Part shown: positions 38,101 to 50,100 of the stretch, in pieces | Numbering within the stretch: position 1 is the first letter of the stretch | Layout of the letters: each line of letters begins with the position of its first letter | Origin: Sinonovacula constricta | Lineage: Eukaryota; Mollusca; Bivalvia; Cardiida; Solecurtidae | DNA length: 64,000 nucleotides | Direction: 5' to 3' | Assembly: GCA_007844125.1 (NCBI GenBank) | Contig: CM017558.1 | Coordinates: 52,201,334 to 52,265,333, forward strand | The notes under the pieces: generated by a model | The model's input: only the letters and a program-made list of their open reading frames with translations | Databases searched by the model: none | What the model was told of the DNA's origin: nothing | Made by a program: the position numbers and the translations under genes

Positions 38101-41100
38101 GTTTTGCCCTTAGACTAGCCACAGAGTCAAGTAGTCCAAACAAGGACATACCAGTATAGAGCCGATATATGCAGTCATGCAGACGTCTTGGCTTGACCCA
38201 AGACACACCCGAACATTTAAGCGAAATGTGCTTCCATAGGAAAAAAGTTCGTGTATGCATTAAAAAAACTAATGAAATTTGCTGTAAACAAACGTGTATG
38301 AGCAGACTGACAACACTAACCCGGTAGTACCCGTGGACCATTGAATATACTTACGATCATGACTGGACAGGCAAAAGTGGCGCGCAGTCAGTCGGGTTTT
38401 AACTTCTTTTTTTTTTTAGAAATATATCGCTGCGACACAGTTATGGTCATTATAGCGACATCCAGCTACTCTGATAGCGGAAGAGCCCAGAAAATGAGTA
38501 GAACCCGGCGCATCGCAGGTCAGCTGGAAGACCTTACCACATTAGGTCCCTTCGCCTCGACCGGCACTCGAACCCACGCGGTTAGAGGCAATCAGTCGGA
38601 GGAGTTACAAGTCCGAGCTATCACAACACCACAGGCTCCTCAATGTGTTAGCTTTAGGAAAAGGAAGTCAAAGGTTCGAGGTCGGGACGAGATATTTTAA
38701 AGTAAAAAAATGTATACACCTTCGAAAGGAGATATGCACCGAGTGGTTATTTCTTACGCAGACACTAGAGAAAGTGTTTACAGCTAGTCTACGTCCATAC
38801 TGATTCTTTAAAGTGAGTGAGAGTTGTTTACCTTTAAACAATATGGCGGAGAAGAGTGTGTCTTGATATAAGAGTGAATGACGAATGTTTTTTTCTTGCA
38901 ATTGAACGGATGTTTCATCGCCCGCCTACTCATTCTTTTGGCTTATATACGGAAACAACTCTACTTTATTGACAACCTTTATCTCAGCCGTCGTGTCGGA
39001 AAATCCATTCGTTGCTGTCATTTGAAGCGAAGCTAGGCGAAAATTAAAGATAAGCGACGAGGATTATATGTGTTAAGTCTGCACGTGTAACTATTTGCAT
39101 AACCTCGGAAAACTAAGTTGCGCATATATTTATTACGACAAGAAAATAAATAGTGATCATTTTCTTCACAAAGAGAAAATACTCGTGATTTTGTAATAAG
39201 ACAAAGGGGACACTCATTTCAATACGACTGGACAACATTCTGTGTATACTTCCCTAGAACAAAAAGACGTCAACGTCACCTAAACGCCGATCTAAATCAT
39301 CATGGATACAGCATTACAACGCGGACTAACGTCATTCTCTTTAAGTCTATATAAGGCGATCTCCGGCGGTGAGGGCAACGTCTTTATCTCCCCACATAGC
39401 GTTACCTCGGCGTTGATGCTGGCGTGCTTAGGAGCCAGAGGAAATACGCAGAAGCAGATCACTGACATTCTAGGCTTCGGAGAGAAACCATCTGACCAAT
39501 GCCATGAAGACTTTAGAAAAATCAACGACGTGCTTAAGAAGCTAGATAACGATGGAACGTTGCTGACGATAGCAAACAGGATTTACGTTCGCGACAGCAT
39601 GAAGGCAACGGAGCAATTTACCAAAGACGTCAGTGAGTATTACGCTGGTGGAATAGAGAAGGTGGACTTCGCCTCCCCTACAAGTCACGTTGTGATCAAT
39701 AAGTGGGTTGAAGAGCAGACCAACGCTAAGATTAAAGATTTGTTGGTCGAACCGCTCGACGTAAACACAACTAACGTGATCGTTAATGCGATTTATTTCA
39801 AAGGCCTTTGGGAGACGCAGTTCAAACCAGAAAACACCGTGAAGGAGAACTTTTATGTCACAGCTACTGATGTTGTTCAAGTTGATATGATGAAGCTGAA
39901 AATCAAAATCCCATTCCATCTTGATCGAAACCTCGGCTTTTCAGCGGCAGAACTATCCTACAAGAACGGTTCGGTTGCAATGGTGATAATCTTGCCCAAT
40001 GAAAAGGATGGTTTGTCTAAAGTAGAAAAGGAACTGACCACCGATGTATTAAATGATGTGTTCGAGGCGTTGCAAGAGCCAATGAGACCCTCTGTAAATG
40101 TGGGGCTACCGAAGTTCAAGTTCGAAGCCTCTTGCACGCTGTCTAAGGTGCTTGCGTCGATTGGTATCACAGATCTGTTTGATCCGGAGAAGGCTGACAT
40201 GACTGGTCTACTTGAGAAGGTCAACAATGAGGTAAGCGAAGTCGTTCATAAAGCGTTCATCGAGGTGAACGAAGAGGGTACAGAAGCTGCGGCAGCAACC
40301 GCCATGATGTCCCGTATGAGGGCGCTGCCTGTACCAGATCAAATGTTCATATGCGACCACCCGTTCCTTATTTTACTCAGAGACTGCAGCACAGGGAGTC
40401 TGCTGTTCATCGGTCGTTACGCCAAGCCGGAATAGGATGGGCGAAGACTTGTAAACCGTTTTGGAAATGGCCTGTAGTTTGAGGAAATTACTTACCGGAA
40501 TATGTTTAGAAATATTACAAGATAAATTATGAAACTGACATGAAAATTACTCATATGCATAGCAAATGGCCCAGCGGCTTAGTGTATTGATTAAATGCCG
40601 TGAAAGTTGGTAAATCTATTTCGATTTGACTTTACTGACAGGCTTGTTGTACATATTTATAATTTATATAGAAATTACACGTACATGGATGTTTTACCCG
40701 GGTGACTTTAAACTAGTCAGAACGATGTAACATATACATGTAGTTCAGCAAAAACGTTCCATCTAGAACACATCGAGGTTTAATGTCAAGAATTGTCTAT
40801 AAAATGTTCCAATATATCATGCGGATATTTAACTAGTGCAACCTTAATTAAGTCTATTGCGCTTTTATTATTTATATGTATTCACTGTTTAGAAAGGGAA
40901 TAAAATCCAAAAAAGAATAACATGTGCTTTCTTTGTCATTGAGTAAGTTTACTCAAATGGAAACAAGCTTGAATGTTGTTAAAAAATGTATAACTTATAG
41001 TCATAAAATAGCATAACTACAGTAATATTGTGATCATGAAAGTTAAGTTAATCAAGAACATTGAACTTGTAAATTAAATAACGTATGTGTTATCTTTATT

Positions 41101-44100
41101 TTTTGTTTCAGTTATATTAACAACCATAACAACTAACAATTAATTACAAAGCATTAACACTTTTGCTAATATTTATCATCATAAGTTTCATGTATATCGA
41201 AGCTACTTTATATTTTAAAGCCTAAAGAATCAGATAAATTCTCAAAACGATGAAGAAAAAGTTAACTGCCAGCAAAACCCACTTGCTTCTGGGGGAAAAT
41301 GTGCAAAATGGCCAATTAACAGTTAATTATAAATCCAATAACATTTTGCTTCTATTTATTATTATAAACTTAAAGTCGCAGATTTTTGTGGACGTAAGGT
41401 TGCCGTTATGACGTGGATTCCCGTATACAACAATTCCCATTCTGTACATTCCATTTTAAAGTTATATAATACAAAACTGGTGATTTGTTTATTATGTAAT
41501 AAATTACTTCTAACATGCGTTATCATTGAATACTGAAACTAATAAACAAGTTGGATGAAAATAATAATAATAATAAACAACTCAGAAGAGCCTCGTTTCG
41601 ATTTGTTTCCCTCAAGTCGTTTAATCATTTCAATAGTGAATAAAAACTAATGTCAGAAATCTCTATAAATTTTGCACGAAAATTATAAAGTGTGCATTAG
41701 ATATATTAGACTTCGCGATGTATCTACAGTTTCCGAAGTAAAATATTGGACCAATAATTAACCAGTTAATTTTGTAACTTGGTCACCTCACCTGACATGC
41801 CGTCCGAGGGTAGACGTGACCTGACCATGCCTCAACATCGAACCTGACACACCCATTTCTGGTCCGTCATCACTCGGGCAAAATCGGTCATCTTCGTGAC
41901 CCAGACCTGGAACAAAAATCAAAAGCTGAATTGATGTGTATTTTCTCATTTCTTTATAATAATCCTTTCCATGAACCCCTTCATTAGTTGTGTCAGTCCG
42001 GACTGGCTACTTACAGTTACATTTCTTTCCTTCCTTTTCTTGCTTTTCCCTTAGATTTTGGATTTTTATTTCATGCAAATAATGCACCACACTATCCTGT
42101 CCCAACGAAAATATAATATGTGTGTAATAACGTGGAGAGAAATATACATAAGTTTCTAACAAAAAAACAACAACAAAAAAACAAAAAACTCGTTTTCTAA
42201 TCCAGCAGATATCTTTATGTACTTATTTCGTTTGTCACATTGCTCGCTTATGGAATAAATAAAGGATAAACAAAAACCTGTTTATTGCTAGTTCCATGTA
42301 CAATTCGTGTTTTTTTTAAACAGATGTCTTTAAGAAGAAATATGGACACTATTTTCGCCGTAACGCAATGCATTTGACTGATGTCAGATACTATGCACAA
42401 ATGTCACTTAAATAATTCCCAACATTAATCAACAGTAAACTTAGATGTCCAGCAGCGTTGTCTTTCGTACCTTTAAACACATCCTGGCATATATCCATGT
42501 TTCCTAGAGAACAAACTGCGTCAAACAATATCAGAAAATTAGGAACTTCCTCTTCATATATAACACGTTTTTTTCACACTCAAATTATGCCAGAATATTT
42601 ATCCCGTCTGATAAAAAAAGACGGGATGAAGGTTTATTCTGTGGGCGTTGAATCGGGACTTCGCGAGCCTTTCCAGAACTGATCTTAAATGAGGTCACAA
42701 AAATTGGCTGGAAGATCACTAATTGGAATTTATTCCTCGTTTCAAGAGGTAATGGAAGAAGAGCGGTTCCAAAACCTCTTTATTTTATTAGGGTGTTATC
42801 TCGCCAACTGATTATTTATCTTGCTCATCAAAGGACGACGACGAGACAAATATGCAGGATTCTATTTGAATTCATCTGCCGCCTATCTCATCTCCGAGTC
42901 GGCCTTGAAACGGTTCGTCCTGACACTATCCATGAGCTTCAGGATTGCTTGTAGGTTTATTGTCGGTCATAAAAATATTATAATGATTAACCCTAATGAA
43001 AGCTTAAAAAAAAAAACTTTGCCAAACTGTACCTGCGTCGATACCGGTACTTCACTATTAGAAACGTTTTAATGTTCGTATTATGTTTTGAAATTAGAAC
43101 GAAGCAATTACGGGTTTAAATAGCATGGCATACAATGAGAGACTGTTTTACATAATTATTTGAAATAAACTCTTTTTGCAGTCATTCCGCAAGTCTTTTT
43201 CTGTTTAAGTATAGCACAGATTAATAAGAATCAATGTATGAACGATATGCTGAGATGCTATCTTGTCGGCACGTTAACATAACCTGTTTTCTTTGTTACA
43301 TTAATGGGAGTATTCATCTGTGTGTTTAACCGCGCAAAACTGGTATCCTCTTCCTCTGAGTATGTTTCGTTTTACATTTTAAATTAAGAAATGGTTTAAA
43401 GTATATTTATAGACAAAAATGATAGCGTTCTATCAAAGTTGATACTGAGCAGTGCCCGGTCACGCCTTAATTGTCTGCGATATGTCTGCGATCTGTCTAC
43501 AATCGAAATATTAAGTGTTCCAATAGTTGCACCGAAACCAATGTTTAGAAAATACAACGTCGTAATAAAATAATATTTACTTAAATACTTAATTCTTACA
43601 AATTACTAAAATTAATCAATCTCTATCACCCTGACTATAACTCAGACGTACCATATTGTCATACTATTACATTAACTCGATCATTTTAGCGTAAACCTAT
43701 TTTTTCTTTCAATCGTTATTCTTCATGGGCTTATATTTGCCAATTTGCACGCCCGAAAATTGCAGCCAAGGCTGTTTAGTTGTTTAATTAGCTGATAACA
43801 AGATGCTGTTGAAGTATACCGCAACATGGATCAGTGACGTTCGTTGCGCATCACTTGCTCGCACTGATATCAAGAGTGTGATAGTGCACGTGCATGATAC
43901 GGATGGCAAATGGGCTTGTTTTATCTACTTGGAAATTAAACATTACCAACAAAAGGCCTCAACATTAAGATATCCATTAAATTTAAGATGCTTAATATAT
44001 TAATTTAAGCTCGGATTAAAGCTATGATGCGGATGTAATTATTATTGCTTAAAATGTTGTTTAATTAGTGTTAAGTTTGTTTTCATTAATGTTTAGCATG

Positions 44101-47100
44101 TCGGAAAAGGAAATCCCTGGGGTTTTAAGGTAAGGTCTGTAATATCAATTATTAATGGTCGCGGTTTTCCTTCGCCTGAAACACGTCTTATGTTTTCGGT
44201 AAACACTATGCTTCATAGCGATTCAATGTGATTGGAGAAAGTGTCTTTATATAAAAATTACAATATATAAAAAGGGGACTAAAGACATGCTAGATTTATA
44301 TTATATGTATTTTTGGATGGTCTGCTACACCTAGAACAACATGTGAACTATAAACTACAACTGTATTGTTGACAAAGATAAAGATTGAAGAAGACCTTTA
44401 ACAAACATTTGTGTATGTGTGTGTGTGCGTGCGTGCGTGCGCGTGTGTCTTCTTTTTAAATATTCACAGTCCAACGGCGAAAGGCCACACAATCTTTGAC
44501 ACCCTTACTTTCACCAAGGCAACTCCATCATGACATCGTGCGTTGTTCCTGTGGGAACCACAGCAAAATGTAACTCTGAGACTGCCATCATCAAATTGAC
44601 CAGACCCGGGACAATAGTGTAAATCTACATCAGCCAGATCCCAGGAACTGTCTGATCAGGTTCAGTACTATTTAGTGCTGAGTTTTTAGCTATCCAAGAT
44701 ATCTGGTTACCTTTGCGCGTTGATGAAAACTAACAACTGAGAATAAATATATGTGTTGTAAACAAATCTAGCAACTACAAGGGGTGTGTTAATGAGCGTC
44801 TGGAAAACAGGACCTCGGATTAACACACCATTACTTCCCGCCGTGGTACTGATAAGCCCCACATGCAACCACTTGCTTGACCTCTAACCTTTAAGTGCAC
44901 CAGGTGGCGCTATCATAGACACCCGTGCTGGGGGCAGGTGTAAACACATCAATGGTATAAACTCGTTTATATCACTTATATCTGCGTGCTGGTTAGATCC
45001 TTACATTTTAATTGGACATGTTTTACTCTGTATACATTTATTTTTTTCAGTGATTAAGGTAATAGAGTCAGCATCATCTTGTGTCTGGTAATACAGGATA
45101 GTAGTTCTTTTGAAATCGATTAAAGACGCACACACGTGTATACAGTGGGCAAACATAAATATTTTAACAAGATAACAACATTTTAATTAGATCAGCTGAT
45201 CATGTTTTCAAAGATTCTATACGCACCTGTTTTAATATAAAAATGCAACATGATCATATTTGATAAGGTCAAGATAGTAAAGGTACAGAGCGTTCGGATG
45301 CCGAAATTGATGTACATGTTTCATGCAGTTATAAATAAAACATCCAATACATATTGAAATATTAAAAGTACAGCGCATTTTGCCATCGTCGGAACCTACG
45401 ATAAACATTCCGTTATCACTACATATGTATACCTTGGGTTACTTGGCAAAAAAAATGTTCTCATGAATATATGTAAGAAGCATTTGATTGGCTCCGTGTC
45501 CAATACGGCACGGAAATTCAGCCAATGAAATGATTACAATTTGTAAAGAACAGGCGTTGCAGGCAATCGGAACTCCTCGGGTAATTCCGTCCTCGGGACA
45601 ATCATCCCTCGGATGTATCTCGTGCAATGATACTTGCTCAAATCACGATCGTTTTGTTCGCCGGAAGTGTGAAGAAGATGCTTAAAATATAGTTCCCACA
45701 AAACATAAACAATGGCGTCGTTTGACAGCTGTGTCTATGCTGCGCAGGATAAATTAAACTTAGATTATTTAAATTTGAAGCAGCCGCAAAGTGAAGTTTT
45801 ACAGGCATCGTACTATAGAGAGCTGTCATCTGACCTGCCATGTTTGTTTTGACGTCTGTCTCAAAAGAAGACCCATTTAGGGAAATGGCCGAGGTAATCC
45901 GTCTACCTACATACATCCGAGAGATGATTCGTGAATTATCCGAGGTGTTCCGATTGGCGTTGCAGGTTAGTGCGACCATCTTGACAATGTCAAATAGGTT
46001 GTGTTTTTTAAACTTCATTTACGAATACGTGAACGCGGATACCGAAGATGACATTTTGCATGTAGTATATATTACAGTAGACTTAAAGGGGTGGTTACAC
46101 TCAACACCGACCAGAAGTAGAACTTGTGACATGGAGTTTTTCTCTTTTATAACAAGCTATGTTTCGGCATCAGAATTCCTATTCTTAGATAATCTTACTA
46201 TTTTGGTGTCAAAATAAAGCTGACACCATGTTGAATTAAAAATATCAAAACGCTTAAACACTTTTGCACGATAATGGACTGGTCCACTTATACCAGATGT
46301 ATATATTTCATTGTTGGGGGGTTACCAACTGTTTATTTTAGTACAATTGAACATTTATATAGTTGTTTTCCTTTTTGTGAATTTGTTTCTGTTGTCAGAA
46401 AGTTGGTTAAATAGAAAATTATTATGTATTTATGATTCAATAATGCCAAACATTTGCTGTAAATAAATCTGAAACATGGCTAACTACGACGTTCACACAT
46501 ACATGTATGCCCACCCAGTCCATCATACTCTTTTAAATTGGTTTATATTAAAATTAATCTACACAAGTTTATGACATCAATAAAAATCTTTTAAAGAGAT
46601 ATTTAAAATAATTGCATTACTTTTATGGTCATCTCAGACACCATATAAACTTGTATGGAATGAATGTAACTTAGTGACTCGTTTTTGCTTTGAAAAATTA
46701 ACAAAAGTCAACATAAAAAGTCAACTTTGAGCGCTTTATTTCAAATATAAACGCAATAAACCATACTTCACACAAACTTAGCAACGTGATTCCATCAGAT
46801 TATACTTTATAATTAATTAATTGACATATTTACTCGGCTGATATTATTATAGTTTGGCAACTATACCCAGTGCAATTATATATTATAATACAATTTTAAT
46901 TAACGGTATCTATATATATTAACATGTGATCATAAACATTAAGGGAATCTAATTGTGTTGTTTATACGTTAGATTACAGTCGAAAACCTTCCACATCACA
47001 CGCCTTTAAAACTTGATAATTCAAATTTGTTAAACTCTTTATAGAGTTTTCATTGGAATCTATATATTAATTGAGTCATCAAAGGTTAAAGGACGTAGGC

Positions 47101-50100
47101 ATAATAGACACTATATTTTTACGACTAACAGAGTAATTTAATATTAGGTGTGTATTTTGATCTAATCATTACTATGCCATGAAGGAAATGTCGCGCATTA
47201 ATATTTCCGCTTGTCGAATGTTCATTGGACATAAACATTAGCTTCATTGCCAGCCTTGTTGTGAGTGTTGTGTCCGATTTGGACGTTGATAAGGCTCTCT
47301 CTATCTCTCAGACTTTATTGTGTTTCCACTCAAATCCAGTTACAAAACACTAAATTTACTAAAATTTACCCAAATACAGATAGTGGTGCAAAATAAATTT
47401 ATTTGTGTATCGTACATGTAGTTGGATATGGGTGTTTCTTTCAATATATTTCGTTACAGTCATTAAAAGGTGGTATCCGACAGTTTGGATCAGTTTTTCT
47501 CTAAAACACCAAATACATTATTATGACCGGAAATGATCCCAAGACATGATTTGCTACAGTGATAAGATACATCTTATACATGTGAAAAGTGAACAAGAGG
47601 GTCATGATGGCCCTTAATCGCTCACCTGATGACACAGGATTTACGTAGGTTCAAATCTGGCATTAAGTAATTAAGAGTTATTTAATTTAGAAATCTTTGG
47701 TGAAAATTGGACCATTAGTGTGGCCACTGGGTTGATAACATTTTCTAGAATTTTACCAAGTAACCTACTGAATCCACATGTCTCACTTCAAAACATATGT
47801 AAGATTTCATACTGGCAAACATGATGGTCAAGTTTGGTGAAGACTGGGCCATCAATGTAGCCTTTTAAGTGTTTTCACAAGCTTTTTCTAAAATTTGACC
47901 TAGTGACCTACTTTATGACCCCACGAGACCCAATACATACTCATCCAAGATTTCATGTAGACAAACATTCTGACCAAGTTTGATGAAGATTGGCCTATAA
48001 ATAGGTTAACAAGCTTTTTCTAAGATTTGACCTTGTGAACTACTTTTTGACCCCACGTGATCCAGTTATGAACTAATTCGAGATTTCATGCAAACAAACA
48101 TTCTGACCAAGTTTGATGAAGATTGGGCTATAAATGTGGCCTCTAGTATGTTCACAAGCTTTTTCTAAGATTTGACCTAGTGACCTACTTTTTGACCCCA
48201 CGTGACCCAGTTGAGAAACTTATACAAGATTTCATGCAGACAAACATTCTGACCAAGTTTGGTGAAGATTGGGCTATAAATGTGACCTCTAGTGTGTTTA
48301 CAAGCTTTTTCTAAGATTTGACCTAATGACCTATTTTTTGACCCCACGTGACCCAGTTACGAACTCATCCAAGTTTTCATGCAGACAAACATTCTGACCA
48401 AGTTTGGTGAAGATTGGGCTATAAATGTGGCCTCTAGTGTGTTCACAAGCTTTTACAAGGATTTGACCTAGTGACCTACTTTTTGACCCCACGTGACCCA
48501 GTTATGAACTCATCCAAGATTTCATGTCGACAAACATTCTGACCAAGTTTGGTGAAGATTGGGCTATAAATGTGGTCTCTAGTGTGTTCACAAGTTTTTC
48601 CTAAAATTTGACCTCGTGACCTACTTTTTGACCCCAGGTGACCCAATAATAAACTCATCCAAGATTTCATGCAGACAAACATTCTGACCAAGTTTGGTGA
48701 AGTTTGGGCTATAAATGTGGCCTCTAGTGTGTTCACAAGCTTTTTCAAGGATTTGACCTCGTGATCTACTTTTTGACCCCCATGTGACCCAGTTACGAAC
48801 TCATCCAAGATTTCATGCAGACAAACATTCTGACCAAGTTTGTTGAAGATTGGGCTATAAATGTGGTCTCTAGTGTGTTCACAAGTTTTTCCTAAAATTT
48901 GACCTCGTGACCTACTTTTTGACCCCAGGTGACCCAATAATGAACTCATCCAAGATTTCATGCAAACAAACATTCTGACCAAGTTTGATGAAGATTGGAT
49001 AAAAATTGTGGCCTCTAGTGTGTTCACAAGGTAAATGTTGACGACGAACGACGAACGACGGACGACGAACGACGGACGCCGGACGACGGACGAAGCGGTA
49101 TCACAAAAGCTCCCCTTGAGCACGTTGTGCTCAAGTGAGCTAAAAACAACACCCGCTTCGTTATTAAGAAGATGTATGTCCTATGTGAGTCACGCTACAC
49201 TGTTAGCTATTTTTAAACAAAGACTACTTCCTTTGTGAATAGATAATGTTTATACCGGCATCCATGTAATCCGCTGTGACGTCAACATCTATTTTAGCAG
49301 AATTCCGCAGCGTGTTTGTTTAAAGATTTGGAAATAATGAACACTTAGTGCGATTTATTTCATATTTTGTACTGACTGTCTTATTATAGAGGTAGTGTTG
49401 TAAATCGTCTTAACTATACTACAGCTTGAGTTTATGAAGAAAATGTGTCTAAAATCCGCAAAATAGTGAAATAGCAATGTTACATGCATTTGATATAGAA
49501 AAACTGGCGGATACCACATTTAAAGCTACGAGCACGATTAATATGAACGTCACTTATAACTTTAATTAAACAGTCATGTTGCAGAGATATGTTCAAGGAA
49601 AATATAAGATTTGGACTCTGTCTAGGCCCAGGATTTAACCCAAGACCTTCTGGACCTGTAAACCGACGATCTACATACTGTGGTATCAGGATCGGTATCT
49701 GCGAAATCGTCTTGAAAGCAACACACCAGTAAGCTGTCAGTAGATTATCTGCAATCTCTAGTCATAAGTATATGTTCATAAATAGCTGATAATAGGTAAT
49801 ACCGAAGCGGTGGTCTGGATAATATTTCCCCGCGAGTAAAAATCCCCTCCTGTATCTTTTAACGCTTGACTTAATGTCTTGAGGTTTATAGCGTATGAAT
49901 ACTATTTGGAGCAAACATGCCATTTCAAACACACTACTGTAACTATATTCCCAAATCTAGAACGCAGGCGAAAGTTGCACTTAAAACGTGATGCGGACAT
50001 AAACATATACATGTTAAAGCTCCGTTTTTGACATGAAATAGTGTGTTTCTGAATAAAAATGCTATGAACATGAACTTCTGACGTGGATTAATGATAGTTC

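Noticed and set aside
37844..38341. 165-codon minus-strand frame in otopetrin intron 2 as a second nested gene
   Set aside because: No recognisable domain, AT-rich composition, weak start context and no neighbouring exon. It may be chance.
39542..40227. Minus-strand frames of 125 and 89 codons at 39542-39919 and 39958-40227
   Set aside because: They are antisense shadows of the serpin coding region.
45840..46217. 125-codon plus-strand frame as a gene
   Set aside because: Its first third lies inside the right arm of the Mutator-like MITE, and the remainder has no domain or splice support.
48476..49123. 215-codon minus-strand frame (and similar ones near 28.1-28.5 and 30.8-31.5 kb) as a gene family
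   Set aside because: These are translations of the 145-bp repeat core shared by elements A, B and C. Frames break between copies and the ends fall in repeat tails.
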